Shown one piece after another: positions 7,800-15,909 of a DNA stretch of 20,865 nucleotides. Origin of the DNA: Bacillota bacterium. Lineage in GTDB: Bacteria; Bacillota; Desulfitobacteriia; Desulfitobacteriales; Desulfitobacteriaceae. The notes under the pieces are model-generated. The model was given only the letters and a program-made list of their open reading frames with translations. It had not been told where the DNA came from and searched no databases. The DNA is taken from the NCBI GenBank assembly GCA_023390635.1, contig JAEWCM010000203.1, forward strand, positions 1 to 20,865, read 5' to 3'. Position 1 is the first letter of the stretch, and every line of letters starts with the position of its first letter. Position numbers and translations under genes: made by a program.

Positions 7800-8837
7800 A
7801 TGATTCGTTTTAACTGTGATTACAACGAAGGGGCACATCCTAAAGTACTGGAAAAAATAATTATAACTAATATGGAACAGACAGCAGGTTATGGCGTCGA
7901 TCCTTATTGCTTGGAAGCGGTGCGGATAATCAAGGAGAGATGCAAATGCCAGGAAGTGGATGTTCATTTTTTAGTTGGAGGAACTCAGACCAATTTAACT
8001 TTGATTTCCGCGGCCTTACGCCCGCACCAAGGGGTAATTTCTGCAGATACAGGCCATATTAATGTTCATGAAAGCGGAGCAATCGAAGCAACCGGACATA
8101 AAGTGCTTGCCGTCCCCAGCGAAGACGGCAAGCTCACGGCGGAGCAGGTGGAGCGAATCTGTGCAGAGCACTACAATGACGAAAGCTATGAGCATACGGT
8201 TCAGCCTAAACTGGTTTATACTTCCAATCCCACCGAGTTGGGAACAATCTACAGTAAAGCAGAGTTGAAAAGCCTCAGTGAAGTTTGTAGAAGGAATAAA
8301 CTGATGCTCTATATGGATGGAGCCCGTCTGGGGTATGCACTTTGTGCTGAAAACAATGATCTAGATTTACCTGACTTAGCGCAACTATGTGATGCGTTTT
8401 ATATCGGAGGCACAAAAATAGGGGCTTTGTTCGGGGAGGCCTTGGTAATCAGCAATGAAAAGCTGAAAGATGACTTCCGCTATATCATGAAACAAAAAGG
8501 TGGAATGCTGGCGAAGGGACGTTTGTTGGGGCTGCAATTTATCGCCTTATTTGAAAACGATTTGTATTTTACTATGTCTCATCATGCCAACGAAATGGCC
8601 ATGCTGATTAAAGAGGCATGTATGAAAAAAGGCTATGGGTTTCTCACTCTCTCAAGTACTAATCAGCAGTTTCCCATTATACCGGATAGTGTATTGGACA
8701 AGCTTCGAGCCAAGTATGTATATTCTTACGGACAAAGAGTTGATGAGAAGCATAGTGCGGTGCGCTTTTGCACCAGTTGGGCTACAGAGGAGCGAACGGT
8801 CCGGGAATTGTGCCGGGATATTGAAACGGTAGAATAA
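7800..8837 (+). CDS. ltaE: Low-specificity L-threonine aldolase family PLP enzyme
   Basis: A 345-residue fold-type I pyridoxal-phosphate lyase. Threonine aldolases cleave L-threonine/allo-threonine to glycine and acetaldehyde. The sequence opens MIRFNCDYNEGAHP, a typical start for the family. The substrate and phosphate loop GGTQTN is at 60-65. Asp173 in YMDGARLG would contact the pyridine nitrogen, and Lys206 in YIGGTKIGA is the predicted Schiff-base lysine. The ATG at 7800 is chosen because AGGAG (7788-7792) sits 7 bases upstream. The ATG at 7794 is only one base from it, and the longer frame from 7731 lacks a ribosome site. The gene is monocistronic and followed by a terminator. A related beta-eliminating lyase activity is possible. 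Confidence 0.9.
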   Translation: MIRFNCDYNEGAHPKVLEKIIITNMEQTAGYGVDPYCLEAVRIIKERCKCQEVDVHFLVGGTQTNLTLISAALRPHQGVISADTGHINVHESGAIEATGHKVLAVPSEDGKLTAEQVERICAEHYNDESYEHTVQPKLVYTSNPTELGTIYSKAELKSLSEVCRRNKLMLYMDGARLGYALCAENNDLDLPDLAQLCDAFYIGGTKIGALFGEALVISNEKLKDDFRYIMKQKGGMLAKGRLLGLQFIALFENDLYFTMSHHANEMAMLIKEACMKKGYGFLTLSSTNQQFPIIPDSVLDKLRAKYVYSYGQRVDEKHSAVRFCTSWATEERTVRELCRDIETVE

Positions 8838-8865
8838 AATGAGGATAGTAAAAGGATAGAATAAG

Positions 8866-8897
8866 AGCCGCTGAAATTATGATTCAGTGGCTTTTTT
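8866..8897 (+). terminator. Intrinsic terminator after the threonine aldolase gene
   Basis: The stem AGCCGCTGAA / TTCAGTGGCT (10 bp with one G-U pair) has a 7-base loop and is followed by six T residues. It starts 28 bases after the stop codon. Confidence 0.88.
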
Positions 8898-9014
8898 ATA
8901 AAAATTAAAATTATCGTAAATAAAAAGTGCGGCCTGAATGATCTAATAGGTGAGTGAAGAGCACAAGGAAAAGAGCAGAAAACAAACATTAATAGCTATT
9001 AAGAGGTGACATGA

Positions 9015-9485
9015 TTGCAGGATGAGTGTTTTTTCAGCAAGATAGATAGAATTAAATCCCGACTTTACAGAATTGCTTTTGGCTATTTAGGTAACGAGGG
9101 GGCTGCTGTTGATGCAGTGGATGAAGCTATCTTCAAAGGGTACAAAGGCAGAAATCATCTGCGGGAATTAGATTTCTTCGATACGTGGATGACAAGAATT
9201 TTAATGAATGAATGCAATCGTGTGCTCCGTCACCGCAAACGGGAAGTTTCTCTGGCTGAGCTGCCTGACACGGAAACTGAATGGATGGACAATCTCCCGC
9301 TCAAAGAAGCAATCCGCTGTTTGCCTGATCAACTGCGCAGTATCGTTGTACTTCGGTATTTCGGCGGATTAACACTAGCTGAAACGGCAGAAAGGCTGGG
9401 TATACCCCAGGGAACGGCGGCTACTAGACAGCGCAGGGCCCTAACCCTGCTTAAACTTGATTTGGGAGAGGAGGAAGTGCTTTGA
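9015..9485 (+). CDS. ECF-type RNA polymerase sigma factor
   Basis: A 156-residue group 4 sigma factor. Region 2 (about 10-75) carries the core-binding and -10 recognition segment, including the F-D-T-W-M-T-R-I-L-M-N stretch typical of ECF proteins. Region 4 (about 95-150) contains LPDQLRSIVVLRYFGGLTLA and a helix-turn-helix ending in GTAATRQRRAL. The start is TTG (9015) after AGAGGTG at good spacing. The nearby ATG (9011) opens a frame that stops after four codons. The stop overlaps the next gene's TTG start within TTGA, a translational coupling typical of a sigma/anti-sigma pair. I see no obvious ECF-type promoter upstream, so autoregulation cannot be claimed. Confidence 0.92.
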   Translation: MQDECFFSKIDRIKSRLYRIAFGYLGNEGAAVDAVDEAIFKGYKGRNHLRELDFFDTWMTRILMNECNRVLRHRKREVSLAELPDTETEWMDNLPLKEAIRCLPDQLRSIVVLRYFGGLTLAETAERLGIPQGTAATRQRRALTLLKLDLGEEEVL

Positions 9486-10855
9486 CCAGGAGAGAAGAAT
9501 ATCAGGCCATTTTGAATGAGCTGAACATTGAACCGGTGAGACTATCTCAAACGACAGAACGATGCCTTGATAGGGCAAGAATAAAGCGTCGGGCTCTTTG
9601 GTGGAAAATCCCCTTTACGGCGGCAGCTTTGTCTGCTTGTCTGTTTGTGACTTTACTCAACACCTCTCTTGCCTTTGCCCGGGTAATCGGAGAAATGCCT
9701 TTACTGGGGGATCTGGCAGAATTCGTTACTTTTGATCCGGGACTGAAGGCGGCAGTGGAGAACAAATATGTTCAGCCAGTCGGAATTTCCAGGACGGATA
9801 ATGGAATTAGACTGAATGTATCGTATATTATCGCGGACCAACAAAGACTGATTATTTTTTATACGGTGGAAAGGGAGGATAAAGCAATAAAGAGTGAAAA
9901 AGATAGATTTTTGTCTCTTAATGGGGTGACTGATAGGAATGGACAAAAATTGGATCTGCCAATAGCTACACAGAGTTCGTCCATTTTGGAAACAGGGTTG
10001 CAAAGCTTTACATGCGATTTAAATAAAAGCATTCTGCCTGAATCCTTTGTCCTTCAATTGTCTATCATCGGCAGCTCTGGAAGTAGCAACGGGGCGGATG
10101 GAGGATCAGCAACCGCAGAAAGAAAGGAGCTGGCATCATATTCCATTCCTATACACATCGAAAAGATTCAAGAAGCTAAGGTATATACACCTAAAGTAAA
10201 AGTTGTAAATCAGGGACAGACCTTTACTGTGGATCAAATAGAAGTTTTTCCTACGACAACAAAAGTTACTCTAACATTTGACTCGCAGAATACTGCACTT
10301 TTGCATGGCATCGATATGGAGCTAAAAGATGATAAAGGACACATCTGGAATGTAGGGGGAACGGGGATCAGCGGTAGCTATGACGGTTCAGGTGGTTGTG
10401 GTCTGGGAAACCTTGATAAGATCTATCTGGAAAGTAGTTACTTTTCGGGAGCCAAACATCTTTCCCTTGTGATTAAGAGTATGAGCTGGCTGCCCGTCAA
10501 CGAACAAATCATTAAGGTGGATACGGTGGATGGAACAGCTGGCCCTTTGCCTGCAGAGTTGCGTCTGATCGATCTGAAAAGGGAGGATGAGGGGCTTTTC
10601 ATGGCTTTTGAAGTCAAAAATAAAGAAAACGAGTATGGGACAGAGCTAATCTACAGTGTTTACCGGGATGGAGAGGGAGGTCCGTATTATATCGAAGGCA
10701 GTGGAACGACAGGCCAAGATCTTCCCGATGGATCAGGAAAGGTAATAGTGCAAAGTTTTTATGTGGATCACTTTGCGGGAGGTACCGTTTATTTGGAGAG
10801 AACGTGGACCCCGAAAACGATACTGGAGGAACCTATTGAGGTGAAGCTGAAATAA
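9482..10855 (+). CDS. DUF4179-type membrane anti-sigma factor
   Basis: A 457-residue single-pass membrane protein coupled to the sigma gene. Residues 1-41 form a short charged cytoplasmic region, expected to bind the sigma factor. One helix spans about 43-66 (IPFTAAALSACLFVTLL). The motif EMPLLGDL at 71-78 and the following segment are typical of the DUF4179 region that comes directly after the helix. The remainder is a large extracytoplasmic beta-rich region with a Gly/Ser-rich linker near residues 200-210. The start is TTG (9482) after GGAGAGGAGG. The presumed job is to hold the sigma factor until an envelope signal acts. The signal is unknown. Confidence 0.85.
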   Translation: MTRREEYQAILNELNIEPVRLSQTTERCLDRARIKRRALWWKIPFTAAALSACLFVTLLNTSLAFARVIGEMPLLGDLAEFVTFDPGLKAAVENKYVQPVGISRTDNGIRLNVSYIIADQQRLIIFYTVEREDKAIKSEKDRFLSLNGVTDRNGQKLDLPIATQSSSILETGLQSFTCDLNKSILPESFVLQLSIIGSSGSSNGADGGSATAERKELASYSIPIHIEKIQEAKVYTPKVKVVNQGQTFTVDQIEVFPTTTKVTLTFDSQNTALLHGIDMELKDDKGHIWNVGGTGISGSYDGSGGCGLGNLDKIYLESSYFSGAKHLSLVIKSMSWLPVNEQIIKVDTVDGTAGPLPAELRLIDLKREDEGLFMAFEVKNKENEYGTELIYSVYRDGEGGPYYIEGSGTTGQDLPDGSGKVIVQSFYVDHFAGGTVYLERTWTPKTILEEPIEVKLK

Positions 10856-11021
10856 TGCATAATTAAGCAGAGGCCTGTCACCATTGGTCTAATTTTCAGC
10901 ATATATTATTAACAGATAGAGATACAGGAGTATTCTGAAGAAATCTGGTCTTTGACAACTCTTTTCTTATACTGGCTGATGGATGCATAGCAGCCAAAAA
11001 AGTATCATGAGGAGTGGTTCA

Positions 11022-11426
11022 ATGAACCCGTTTAAAAGGCGTTACTATTCAGAATACAACTGGCCGGAAAGCTATTATCCCAGCAATTCTCAAGTATCTG
11101 CGGGAAGAGAAAATAACGTAGCAAATTTATTAGCTTTGTGGGGATTAATCAGGCATTTCCGATCTGCAGGTTTTGGGGGGTTAAGCGGACTTGCAAGGCT
11201 AACGGGCCTTACAGGACTTGTCGGTTCTGCAGGCGCTGCAGGGCTGGTGGGTTTGGCCGGTCTCAGCGGTCTGGCTGATCCATTAAGAGGAATAGGCGCC
11301 GCTTTGCTTACTGGTGCAGTTGACCTTTTGGGATTAGGAAGAAATACTGGAACTGCAGCAGACAATGTTGCTGATGATATTGCTGACGTTGAAGATGATG
11401 AAGATGATGCAACAGAGAATTACTAA
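11022..11426 (+). CDS. Small protein with Gly-Leu-X triplet repeat and acidic tail (unrecognised)
   Basis: A 134-residue protein of unknown family. The N-terminus (1-30) is Tyr/Asn-rich and basic (MNPFKRRYYSEYNWPESYYP). Residues 53-85 form eleven consecutive triplets, ten beginning with Gly, mainly GL[TVAS]. A further Gly/Ala/Leu stretch extends to about 106. The C-terminus is strongly acidic (ADDIADVEDDEDDATENY). The ATG at 11022 is preferred because AGGAG lies 7 bases upstream. An in-frame ATG at 10983 lacks a ribosome site. The repeat lacks proline, so it is not ordinary collagen. A surface, spore-coat or membrane-active role is conceivable but not shown. The gene stands alone between the anti-sigma gene and a bidirectional terminator. 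Confidence 0.72.
   Translation: MNPFKRRYYSEYNWPESYYPSNSQVSAGRENNVANLLALWGLIRHFRSAGFGGLSGLARLTGLTGLVGSAGAAGLVGLAGLSGLADPLRGIGAALLTGAVDLLGLGRNTGTAADNVADDIADVEDDEDDATENY
11178..11276 (+). repeat. Eleven-triplet Gly-X-X coding repeat
   Basis: The codons specify GLS-GLA-RLT-GLT-GLV-GSA-GAA-GLV-GLA-GLS-GLA. Glycine codons alternate among GGA, GGC, GGG and GGT, and leucine codons among at least five synonyms. The period is therefore conserved in the protein and not as a recent DNA tandem duplication. Confidence 0.85.
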
Positions 11427-11494
11427 ATCCAGGTGAGCAGGCGCAGAAGCTGTCATTATTGCCTTCTTCTTAAACCGGAAAACCTTTTTAATTT

Positions 11495-11546
11495 AAAAGG
11501 CTGTTTGCAATATCATATTTGAATCGTTGCAAACAGCCTACTTTTT
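11495..11546. terminator. Bidirectional intrinsic terminator
   Basis: A perfect 12-bp stem GGCTGTTTGCAA (11499-11510) / TTGCAAACAGCC (11527-11538) has a 16-base loop. AAAA precedes it and a T5 run (11542-11546) follows, so it can serve both the Gly-repeat gene (+) and the acetyltransferase operon (-). Confidence 0.87.
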
Positions 11547-11558
11547 AAGCGTTTTTAC

Positions 11559-12698
11559 CTATCTGCCTAATTGACGTAATCCCTGATCTTCGGCAAAAGT
11601 ATTTACATTATACAAAAATAAAGCATCTTTGATATTATTATCCTTAATCAACTGCGATAAATCGTCACTGTAATATCGTAAGTCTACCACATAAATTTCA
11701 TTGTAATCGCTCGTTAAGAAGGGCAGTAAACTGTTAGCGTAGGAGTCTTTGATCACCAGCAATTTTTTCCCATTGTTGGTGGAAGTACTAATCTTAATCA
11801 AGGATTGATTGCCATTAAAAAACACAGTATACTTATCCTTTTTATTAAGGTCATTTAAGACATACAAGGAATCTGTCTCTTCCTCTGTGTCGAAATATTT
11901 TACATTGTAGGTTTCAGGTAACTTAGGATGGTAAAGTTCAATCGAATCAGGGCCTAGGTGTTTAAATCCGCTTTTTGAATAAAGAGATCCTAAAAAATTA
12001 TCGGTTACCTTTTCGATCCGGTAATCGTTTTGATCGCGGACATTCAGGCCCATCGCTTTTCCTAAGGCCTGATAGCCGTAGAAAGCTCCTAAAGTTGTCC
12101 AGTGATGGTCTGTCCTATAATAAATATTTTCTTTTTGGTGTTCAGCCAAAGTATCGTAGACATCGACAAAAGTGATGCTTTTGTCCAAGCCCGATTTTAC
12201 CTCGTTAAGGTAAGCGGACTGATCATCAGTCGGAGCGTAAGGGGGAAGCTTATCTTTTAAAATTTGTACTGCATTGGGTACAAGCATAAAGTACTTGTTC
12301 ACATCAGGGGTATTATCAGCAAAGACATTAATGGCCGCCAATTTGGACTCAAGATCTTTTGTAGACGGGTGCTTGAATTCCTGCAAAAGGTAACCATCTT
12401 TACCCAGATATACTCCGTTACTAATGTTCTGCCCGATGAGAAGGGCAAAATCTGTTTTTACGCCAATCCAAATATCACGCAGGGGAAATTGATCAGCGAT
12501 ATACTTCTCAAAATTATCGGTAAATTTTTTATCGACAAAGTCGTCCCAAGAGAAAGCAGGGGATTGAGCTAATGAACGGTTCTCCATTTCGGAAAAAGCC
12601 CGGTCGGGGCTTAAAATATTCAGAGCAATAATACCCGCAATCAAGGCCGAGACGCCTAGTCCAATTGCTTTAGCGGTCCAACGATCGTATTTGTTCAA
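11559..12698 (-). CDS. AlgJ/AlgX-like DHHW-family SGNH protein (O-acetylation partner)
   Basis: A 379-residue extracytoplasmic protein anchored by an N-terminal helix (about 11-29). Family members receive an acetyl group delivered by an MBOAT partner and place it on a polysaccharide. The diagnostic motif is RTDHHWTTLGA, with Asp197-His198-His199-Trp200. The probable nucleophile is Ser319 in VIKDSYANSL. Length and motif order match DHHW proteins. The start is TTG (12698) with GGAAAGGG eight bases upstream. It is the last gene of the four-gene minus-strand operon, 54 bases after the MBOAT gene, and is followed by a strong terminator. The acceptor polymer is unknown. Confidence 0.87.
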   Translation of the reverse strand: MNKYDRWTAKAIGLGVSALIAGIIALNILSPDRAFSEMENRSLAQSPAFSWDDFVDKKFTDNFEKYIADQFPLRDIWIGVKTDFALLIGQNISNGVYLGKDGYLLQEFKHPSTKDLESKLAAINVFADNTPDVNKYFMLVPNAVQILKDKLPPYAPTDDQSAYLNEVKSGLDKSITFVDVYDTLAEHQKENIYYRTDHHWTTLGAFYGYQALGKAMGLNVRDQNDYRIEKVTDNFLGSLYSKSGFKHLGPDSIELYHPKLPETYNVKYFDTEEETDSLYVLNDLNKKDKYTVFFNGNQSLIKISTSTNNGKKLLVIKDSYANSLLPFLTSDYNEIYVVDLRYYSDDLSQLIKDNNIKDALFLYNVNTFAEDQGLRQLGR

Positions 12699-12752
12699 AA
12701 GAATGACCCTTTCCTTAGCTTCGCTTAAATAGGATGAATTGCTGTCCTTTTA

Positions 12753-14156
12753 TTAGAATCGGAAATATAAAAAGGGGTTATAGCTTTCATTGACTAAGCA
12801 GCCGATGGCGACAAAGAAAATGACAATATAGATTAAAGATACTAAGGCAACACTATATTTGCCAAGCTTATTTTTTAAATAGTTCCCCAAAAGAGAAAGT
12901 ACGGGAGTAGAGCAAAATGCTAAAAGGATAAAAAACAGCCCTTGGGTGCTTAAATAATAGAGGGCGTTGCTGTCGAATAGGGGATGAGCACCCATTCCAA
13001 AGAGAGTAGATGCAAAAGCTAAGCCTTGGCCTAATTGATCAAATTCAAACCAAACCCATCCGAACACAATCACAAGCAGAGCATAGAGGTGAGCGAAAAA
13101 GGAAGGCATTTTTTCCAGCCATTTTAGCAAGAAAATCTTTTCCAGGGTTACGAATAGACAAAAATACAGACCCCAGAAGATGAAATTCCAACTGGCTCCA
13201 TGCCATAGGCCGGTTAAAAACCATACCACCAAAATATTTCGATATTGCCTGAAACGCCCTTCACGGCTTCCGCCAAGTGGAATGTAGACATATTCTTTAA
13301 ACCATGAGCCCAGAGAGATGTGCCAGCGCCGCCAAAATTCAGTGATGTTTTTAGAGATATAAGGATAATTGAAGTTCCTGGGAAGGTTAAAACCAAACAT
13401 TTTTCCCAGGCCTACAGCCATATCCGAATATCCGCTGAAATCAAAATAAATTTGAAAAGCGAATGCCAGAATACCAAGCCAAGCGGTAAGAACGGATAAT
13501 TCTGCCGATGGAGTGGCTTTCACTCCCTGCCATAGAAGAGCAATGTTATTAGCCAGCAACACTTTTTTGGCCAGCCCAATGAGAAACAATTTCATACCTT
13601 CTCCAAATAAGACAAGGCGTTCCTGGCGTCCGGTAAGTTGTTCGTGAATATCTGCATATTTAACGATAGGGCCGGCTACCATTTGGGGAAACATCATAAT
13701 ATAGGTGCTGTAAGTGATAAAATTCCGTTGTACAGGGACCCTTCTCCGATAAACATCGATAACATAAGACATCGTTTGAAAAGTATGGAAAGAAATCCCC
13801 AAAGGGAGGGGAAGATTCTGTACTGCAATCTGGAGATGGAAAAGCTGATTAAGGTTTTCCACGGCAAAGTCATAGTACTTAAAGAAGAACAACGTGCCCA
13901 AATTAACAAGAAGTGAAGCGATAAATGCAACGAGAGCGGTTTTTCTCCCATCATGCTTACCAATTAATAAGCTGAAGAAATAATTGGCAATCGTTGTTAA
14001 GACAATGATTACAATGTAAATAGGTTCGCCCCAGGCATAAAAAAGAAGGCTGGCTATCAGCAGCATCAAGTTGCGCAAACGCTTAGGTGCTGCATAATAA
14101 GCCAGAAGAGCCAAAGGCAAAAAAGTAAAAATAAAGATCAAACTGCTAAATACCAA
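12753..14156 (-). CDS. MBOAT acyltransferase, AlgI/DltB-like
   Basis: A 467-residue polytopic membrane protein with roughly ten hydrophobic segments. Homologues move an acyl group, usually acetyl, from a cytoplasmic donor to the outer face of the membrane. Family signatures are present: the FRRWHI-like block FWRRWHISLGSW with His279, the YIPLGGSR loop at about 291-298, and the catalytic His319 in WFLTGLWHGASWNF. The start is TTG (14156) with GGGAGGT six bases upstream. It lies 29 bases after the DUF4358 gene and upstream of the DHHW gene. This pairing is the usual AlgI-AlgJ arrangement, which makes polysaccharide O-acetylation more likely than D-alanylation. No dltA or dltC is present. Confidence 0.92.
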   Translation of the reverse strand: MVFSSLIFIFTFLPLALLAYYAAPKRLRNLMLLIASLLFYAWGEPIYIVIIVLTTIANYFFSLLIGKHDGRKTALVAFIASLLVNLGTLFFFKYYDFAVENLNQLFHLQIAVQNLPLPLGISFHTFQTMSYVIDVYRRRVPVQRNFITYSTYIMMFPQMVAGPIVKYADIHEQLTGRQERLVLFGEGMKLFLIGLAKKVLLANNIALLWQGVKATPSAELSVLTAWLGILAFAFQIYFDFSGYSDMAVGLGKMFGFNLPRNFNYPYISKNITEFWRRWHISLGSWFKEYVYIPLGGSREGRFRQYRNILVVWFLTGLWHGASWNFIFWGLYFCLFVTLEKIFLLKWLEKMPSFFAHLYALLVIVFGWVWFEFDQLGQGLAFASTLFGMGAHPLFDSNALYYLSTQGLFFILLAFCSTPVLSLLGNYLKNKLGKYSVALVSLIYIVIFFVAIGCLVNESYNPFLYFRF

Positions 14157-14185
14157 GTTCTTACCTCCCGCCGCCAGTTCCCTAT

Positions 14186-14710
14186 TTATTTAAGCATATC
14201 GTCAAATATTTTTTCGATCGCGGCGCTGTCCTTGGAAATGGTGAGGAGGACATAATTACCTTTGCTTTTGAGGATGTGTTTCTCGATGATAGCGTATTCT
14301 TCTGGAAGGTAATCTTTAAAGCTCGTACCTTGGGCTTGTACCCGCTGATCCAGCTTTTCTTTGATTTGCTCAACATTATTGGAATCTTTGACCTTGATAA
14401 TAGCCAATTCGTCTGCCTTGATATTAGAAGGGGCAGTGTATAGAATGAAATCTTCCACCAGGGTTGGGTCGATATCATAAAGCTTTTGAAGCTTGGCACT
14501 GTCACCTTTTTTCATTTCTGTTAAATTTACAGTCTGTCCTATTTTATCCCCGATTTCACTGACAGCGGGAGTTTTCGCTGTCGATTGATCGGGATCGTTC
14601 GTTTGAGCGCAGCCGGCCAGCGGGATGAGAATCAGCATGCAGAGGAGGAAGCTGGTAATTAAAGGCTTTAAGGAAAGAAAACGATTAGATTTTAACACGG
14701 TTAACGACAT
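14186..14710 (-). CDS. DUF4358-type lipoprotein
   Basis: A 174-residue predicted lipoprotein. A signal peptide ends in a clear lipobox, IPLAGC (Cys34), after which the mature protein would be lipid-anchored outside. The mature part is a compact alpha/beta domain with features of DUF4358: a D-P-T-L-V-E-D-F-I-L-Y segment at about 81-91 and the helix DELAIIKVKD nearby. Such proteins often sit beside MBOAT/SGNH genes in clostridia, and a structural or helper role in polymer acetylation is an inference. The ATG directly abuts AAAGGAG (zero spacing). A GTG at 14698 has 12-base spacing, so the exact start is unsettled. Either start keeps the signal peptide. Confidence 0.8.
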   Translation of the reverse strand: MSLTVLKSNRFLSLKPLITSFLLCMLILIPLAGCAQTNDPDQSTAKTPAVSEIGDKIGQTVNLTEMKKGDSAKLQKLYDIDPTLVEDFILYTAPSNIKADELAIIKVKDSNNVEQIKEKLDQRVQAQGTSFKDYLPEEYAIIEKHILKSKGNYVLLTISKDSAAIEKIFDDMLK

Positions 14711-14768
14711 CTCCTTTAAGTATACTTTACGGTTAATAAGTATTATATAGAAACTGGGCCGGGCCAGA

Positions 14769-15611
14769 TCAGGATAATTGAGTGGCTACATAATCCAACC
14801 ATAATGGATAAAATGGAGCCTTGAAGTGAATTCCGTCCGACTCATATAAATTGGAATCGGTCTTTTTTAATACAGAAGCAATATTTAAGTAATTAACTTT
14901 TTTGTCCCCGGCAAGTTTGATCAAAGCCTTATTTAATTCATCAATTCGAGTATTTGTCAGATAAGGCCGCTTCTTAGGTACTTCAGAGGAGACTGGCAAG
15001 ATAGACTCAATGTAGATCTGTGCATGAGGATACTTGGTCTGAATCGCTTGGATCAAAACAGTATACTCATTAATGAATTTTTCATCAGTCATTATATTAT
15101 CAATGTCATTAACCCCGAAAAGCAAAAAAATGTTTTCCGGTTGGGCAAGTTTTATTGATTGAAGCTCGGTGGGTGCTTTATAGAGAGTAATTCCCATCGA
15201 AGAAACCACATTTTTTTCATCCAGATATTCATAAAAGGATAATCCCTCGGTGATAGAATCACCGATAAATAAATCTCTTTGGAAAAGTTCTTTATAATTC
15301 GTACTTTTCTCTGAACTCTGGGAAGGCGGGGGGGTTGAAGGGGCTGTAACTGCTCCGTCTCCCGGTTGCCCGGGACTGGGGTTTACTGTATCAGCCGGTC
15401 CGGAGTTGTCTGGACCCGTAGAAACAGGAGCGGAGGGGGAGGGACTGTTCGATGATGCAGGCGTCGTATGAGCATTAGCCTGATGCTTTTTTATATATTG
15501 ATCAGCGAAAAGGGATGTACCGATAATTACGGTAGCGGAAAGAAGTAAAATTCCCGAAATTTTGATTGGTTGAGAGAAAGGTTTTGTTCTATTTAAAGGA
15601 AGTCTCAGCAT
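14769..15611 (-). CDS. Membrane-anchored SGNH/GDSL hydrolase
   Basis: A 280-residue protein. An N-terminal helix (about 17-36) anchors it. A Pro/Ser/Gly/Thr-rich linker (about 48-104) carries the catalytic domain away from the membrane. SGNH blocks are complete: Ser119 in FIGDSITEGL, Gly140 in SSMGIT, Asn168 in FGVNDI, and Asp259/His262 in SDGIHF. Such enzymes are esterases or acyltransferases acting on acylated sugars. The ATG at 15611 is chosen because GGGAGG lies eight bases upstream. The in-frame TTG at 15617 is too close. It is the first gene of the operon, behind an extended -10 promoter. It could remove acetyl groups added by the MBOAT/DHHW pair or be a second transferase. Confidence 0.87.
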   Translation of the reverse strand: MLRLPLNRTKPFSQPIKISGILLLSATVIIGTSLFADQYIKKHQANAHTTPASSNSPSPSAPVSTGPDNSGPADTVNPSPGQPGDGAVTAPSTPPPSQSSEKSTNYKELFQRDLFIGDSITEGLSFYEYLDEKNVVSSMGITLYKAPTELQSIKLAQPENIFLLFGVNDIDNIMTDEKFINEYTVLIQAIQTKYPHAQIYIESILPVSSEVPKKRPYLTNTRIDELNKALIKLAGDKKVNYLNIASVLKKTDSNLYESDGIHFKAPFYPLWLDYVATQLS

Positions 15612-15681
15612 TGTCAATACCTCCCTGATTTTGTCGAAAAAGTAATGGACTAAAGAGAAAATATAAAGAATAGCCTCAAAA

Positions 15682-15690
15682 ATTATATCA
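15682..15690 (-). promoter_or_regulatory. Extended -10 promoter for the acetylation operon
   Basis: On the minus strand, TGATATAAT (15690 to 15682) is a TG-n-TATAAT extended -10 element with a poor -35 (CCCAAT at 15710-15705). It lies 71 bases before the SGNH start. Confidence 0.55.
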
Positions 15691-15825
15691 TGATGTAGAG
15701 CATAATTGGGTAACTAAATCATTACAAAAGGCTTTTTTTCAAGATTCTTTGCGATTATTAATAATTAGAACGAAAAGGTGGAACAATGTCAGGTAAAACG
15801 CATGGAATCATCAGGAAAGGCAGGG

Positions 15826-15831
15826 TATAAT
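15826..15831 (+). promoter_or_regulatory. Candidate -10 box for pgi
   Basis: TATAAT lies 78 bases upstream of the chosen pgi start. No good -35 box is visible at 16-18 bases upstream, so this is only a candidate. Confidence 0.35.
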
Positions 15832-15909
15832 ATCAATTGAATCTTGTCGATTAATCACCCTTCTTTTCATCAAATGAAATCTGTGGTTTTAGGCGGGAAG
15901 GAGATAAAC

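Noticed and set aside
11090..11365. 91-codon antisense frame opposite the Gly-Leu repeat gene
   Set aside because: The Pro/Ala-rich sequence is the direct complement of Gly/Leu codons and has no ribosome site.
12753..14156. DltB of a D-alanylation operon
   Set aside because: dltA, dltC and dltD are absent, and the partner gene has the DHHW motif of O-acetylation systems.
14182..14505. 107-codon minus-strand frame overlapping the DUF4358 gene
   Set aside because: It lies inside a gene with a clear lipobox and family features. The Ser/Lys-rich translation is typical of an out-of-frame shadow.
15632..15638. TGTCGAA, a match to the Spo0A box core, between the promoter and first gene of the acetylation operon
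   Set aside because: A 7-base match is expected a few times by chance in a window of this size on two strands. There is no second box nearby.
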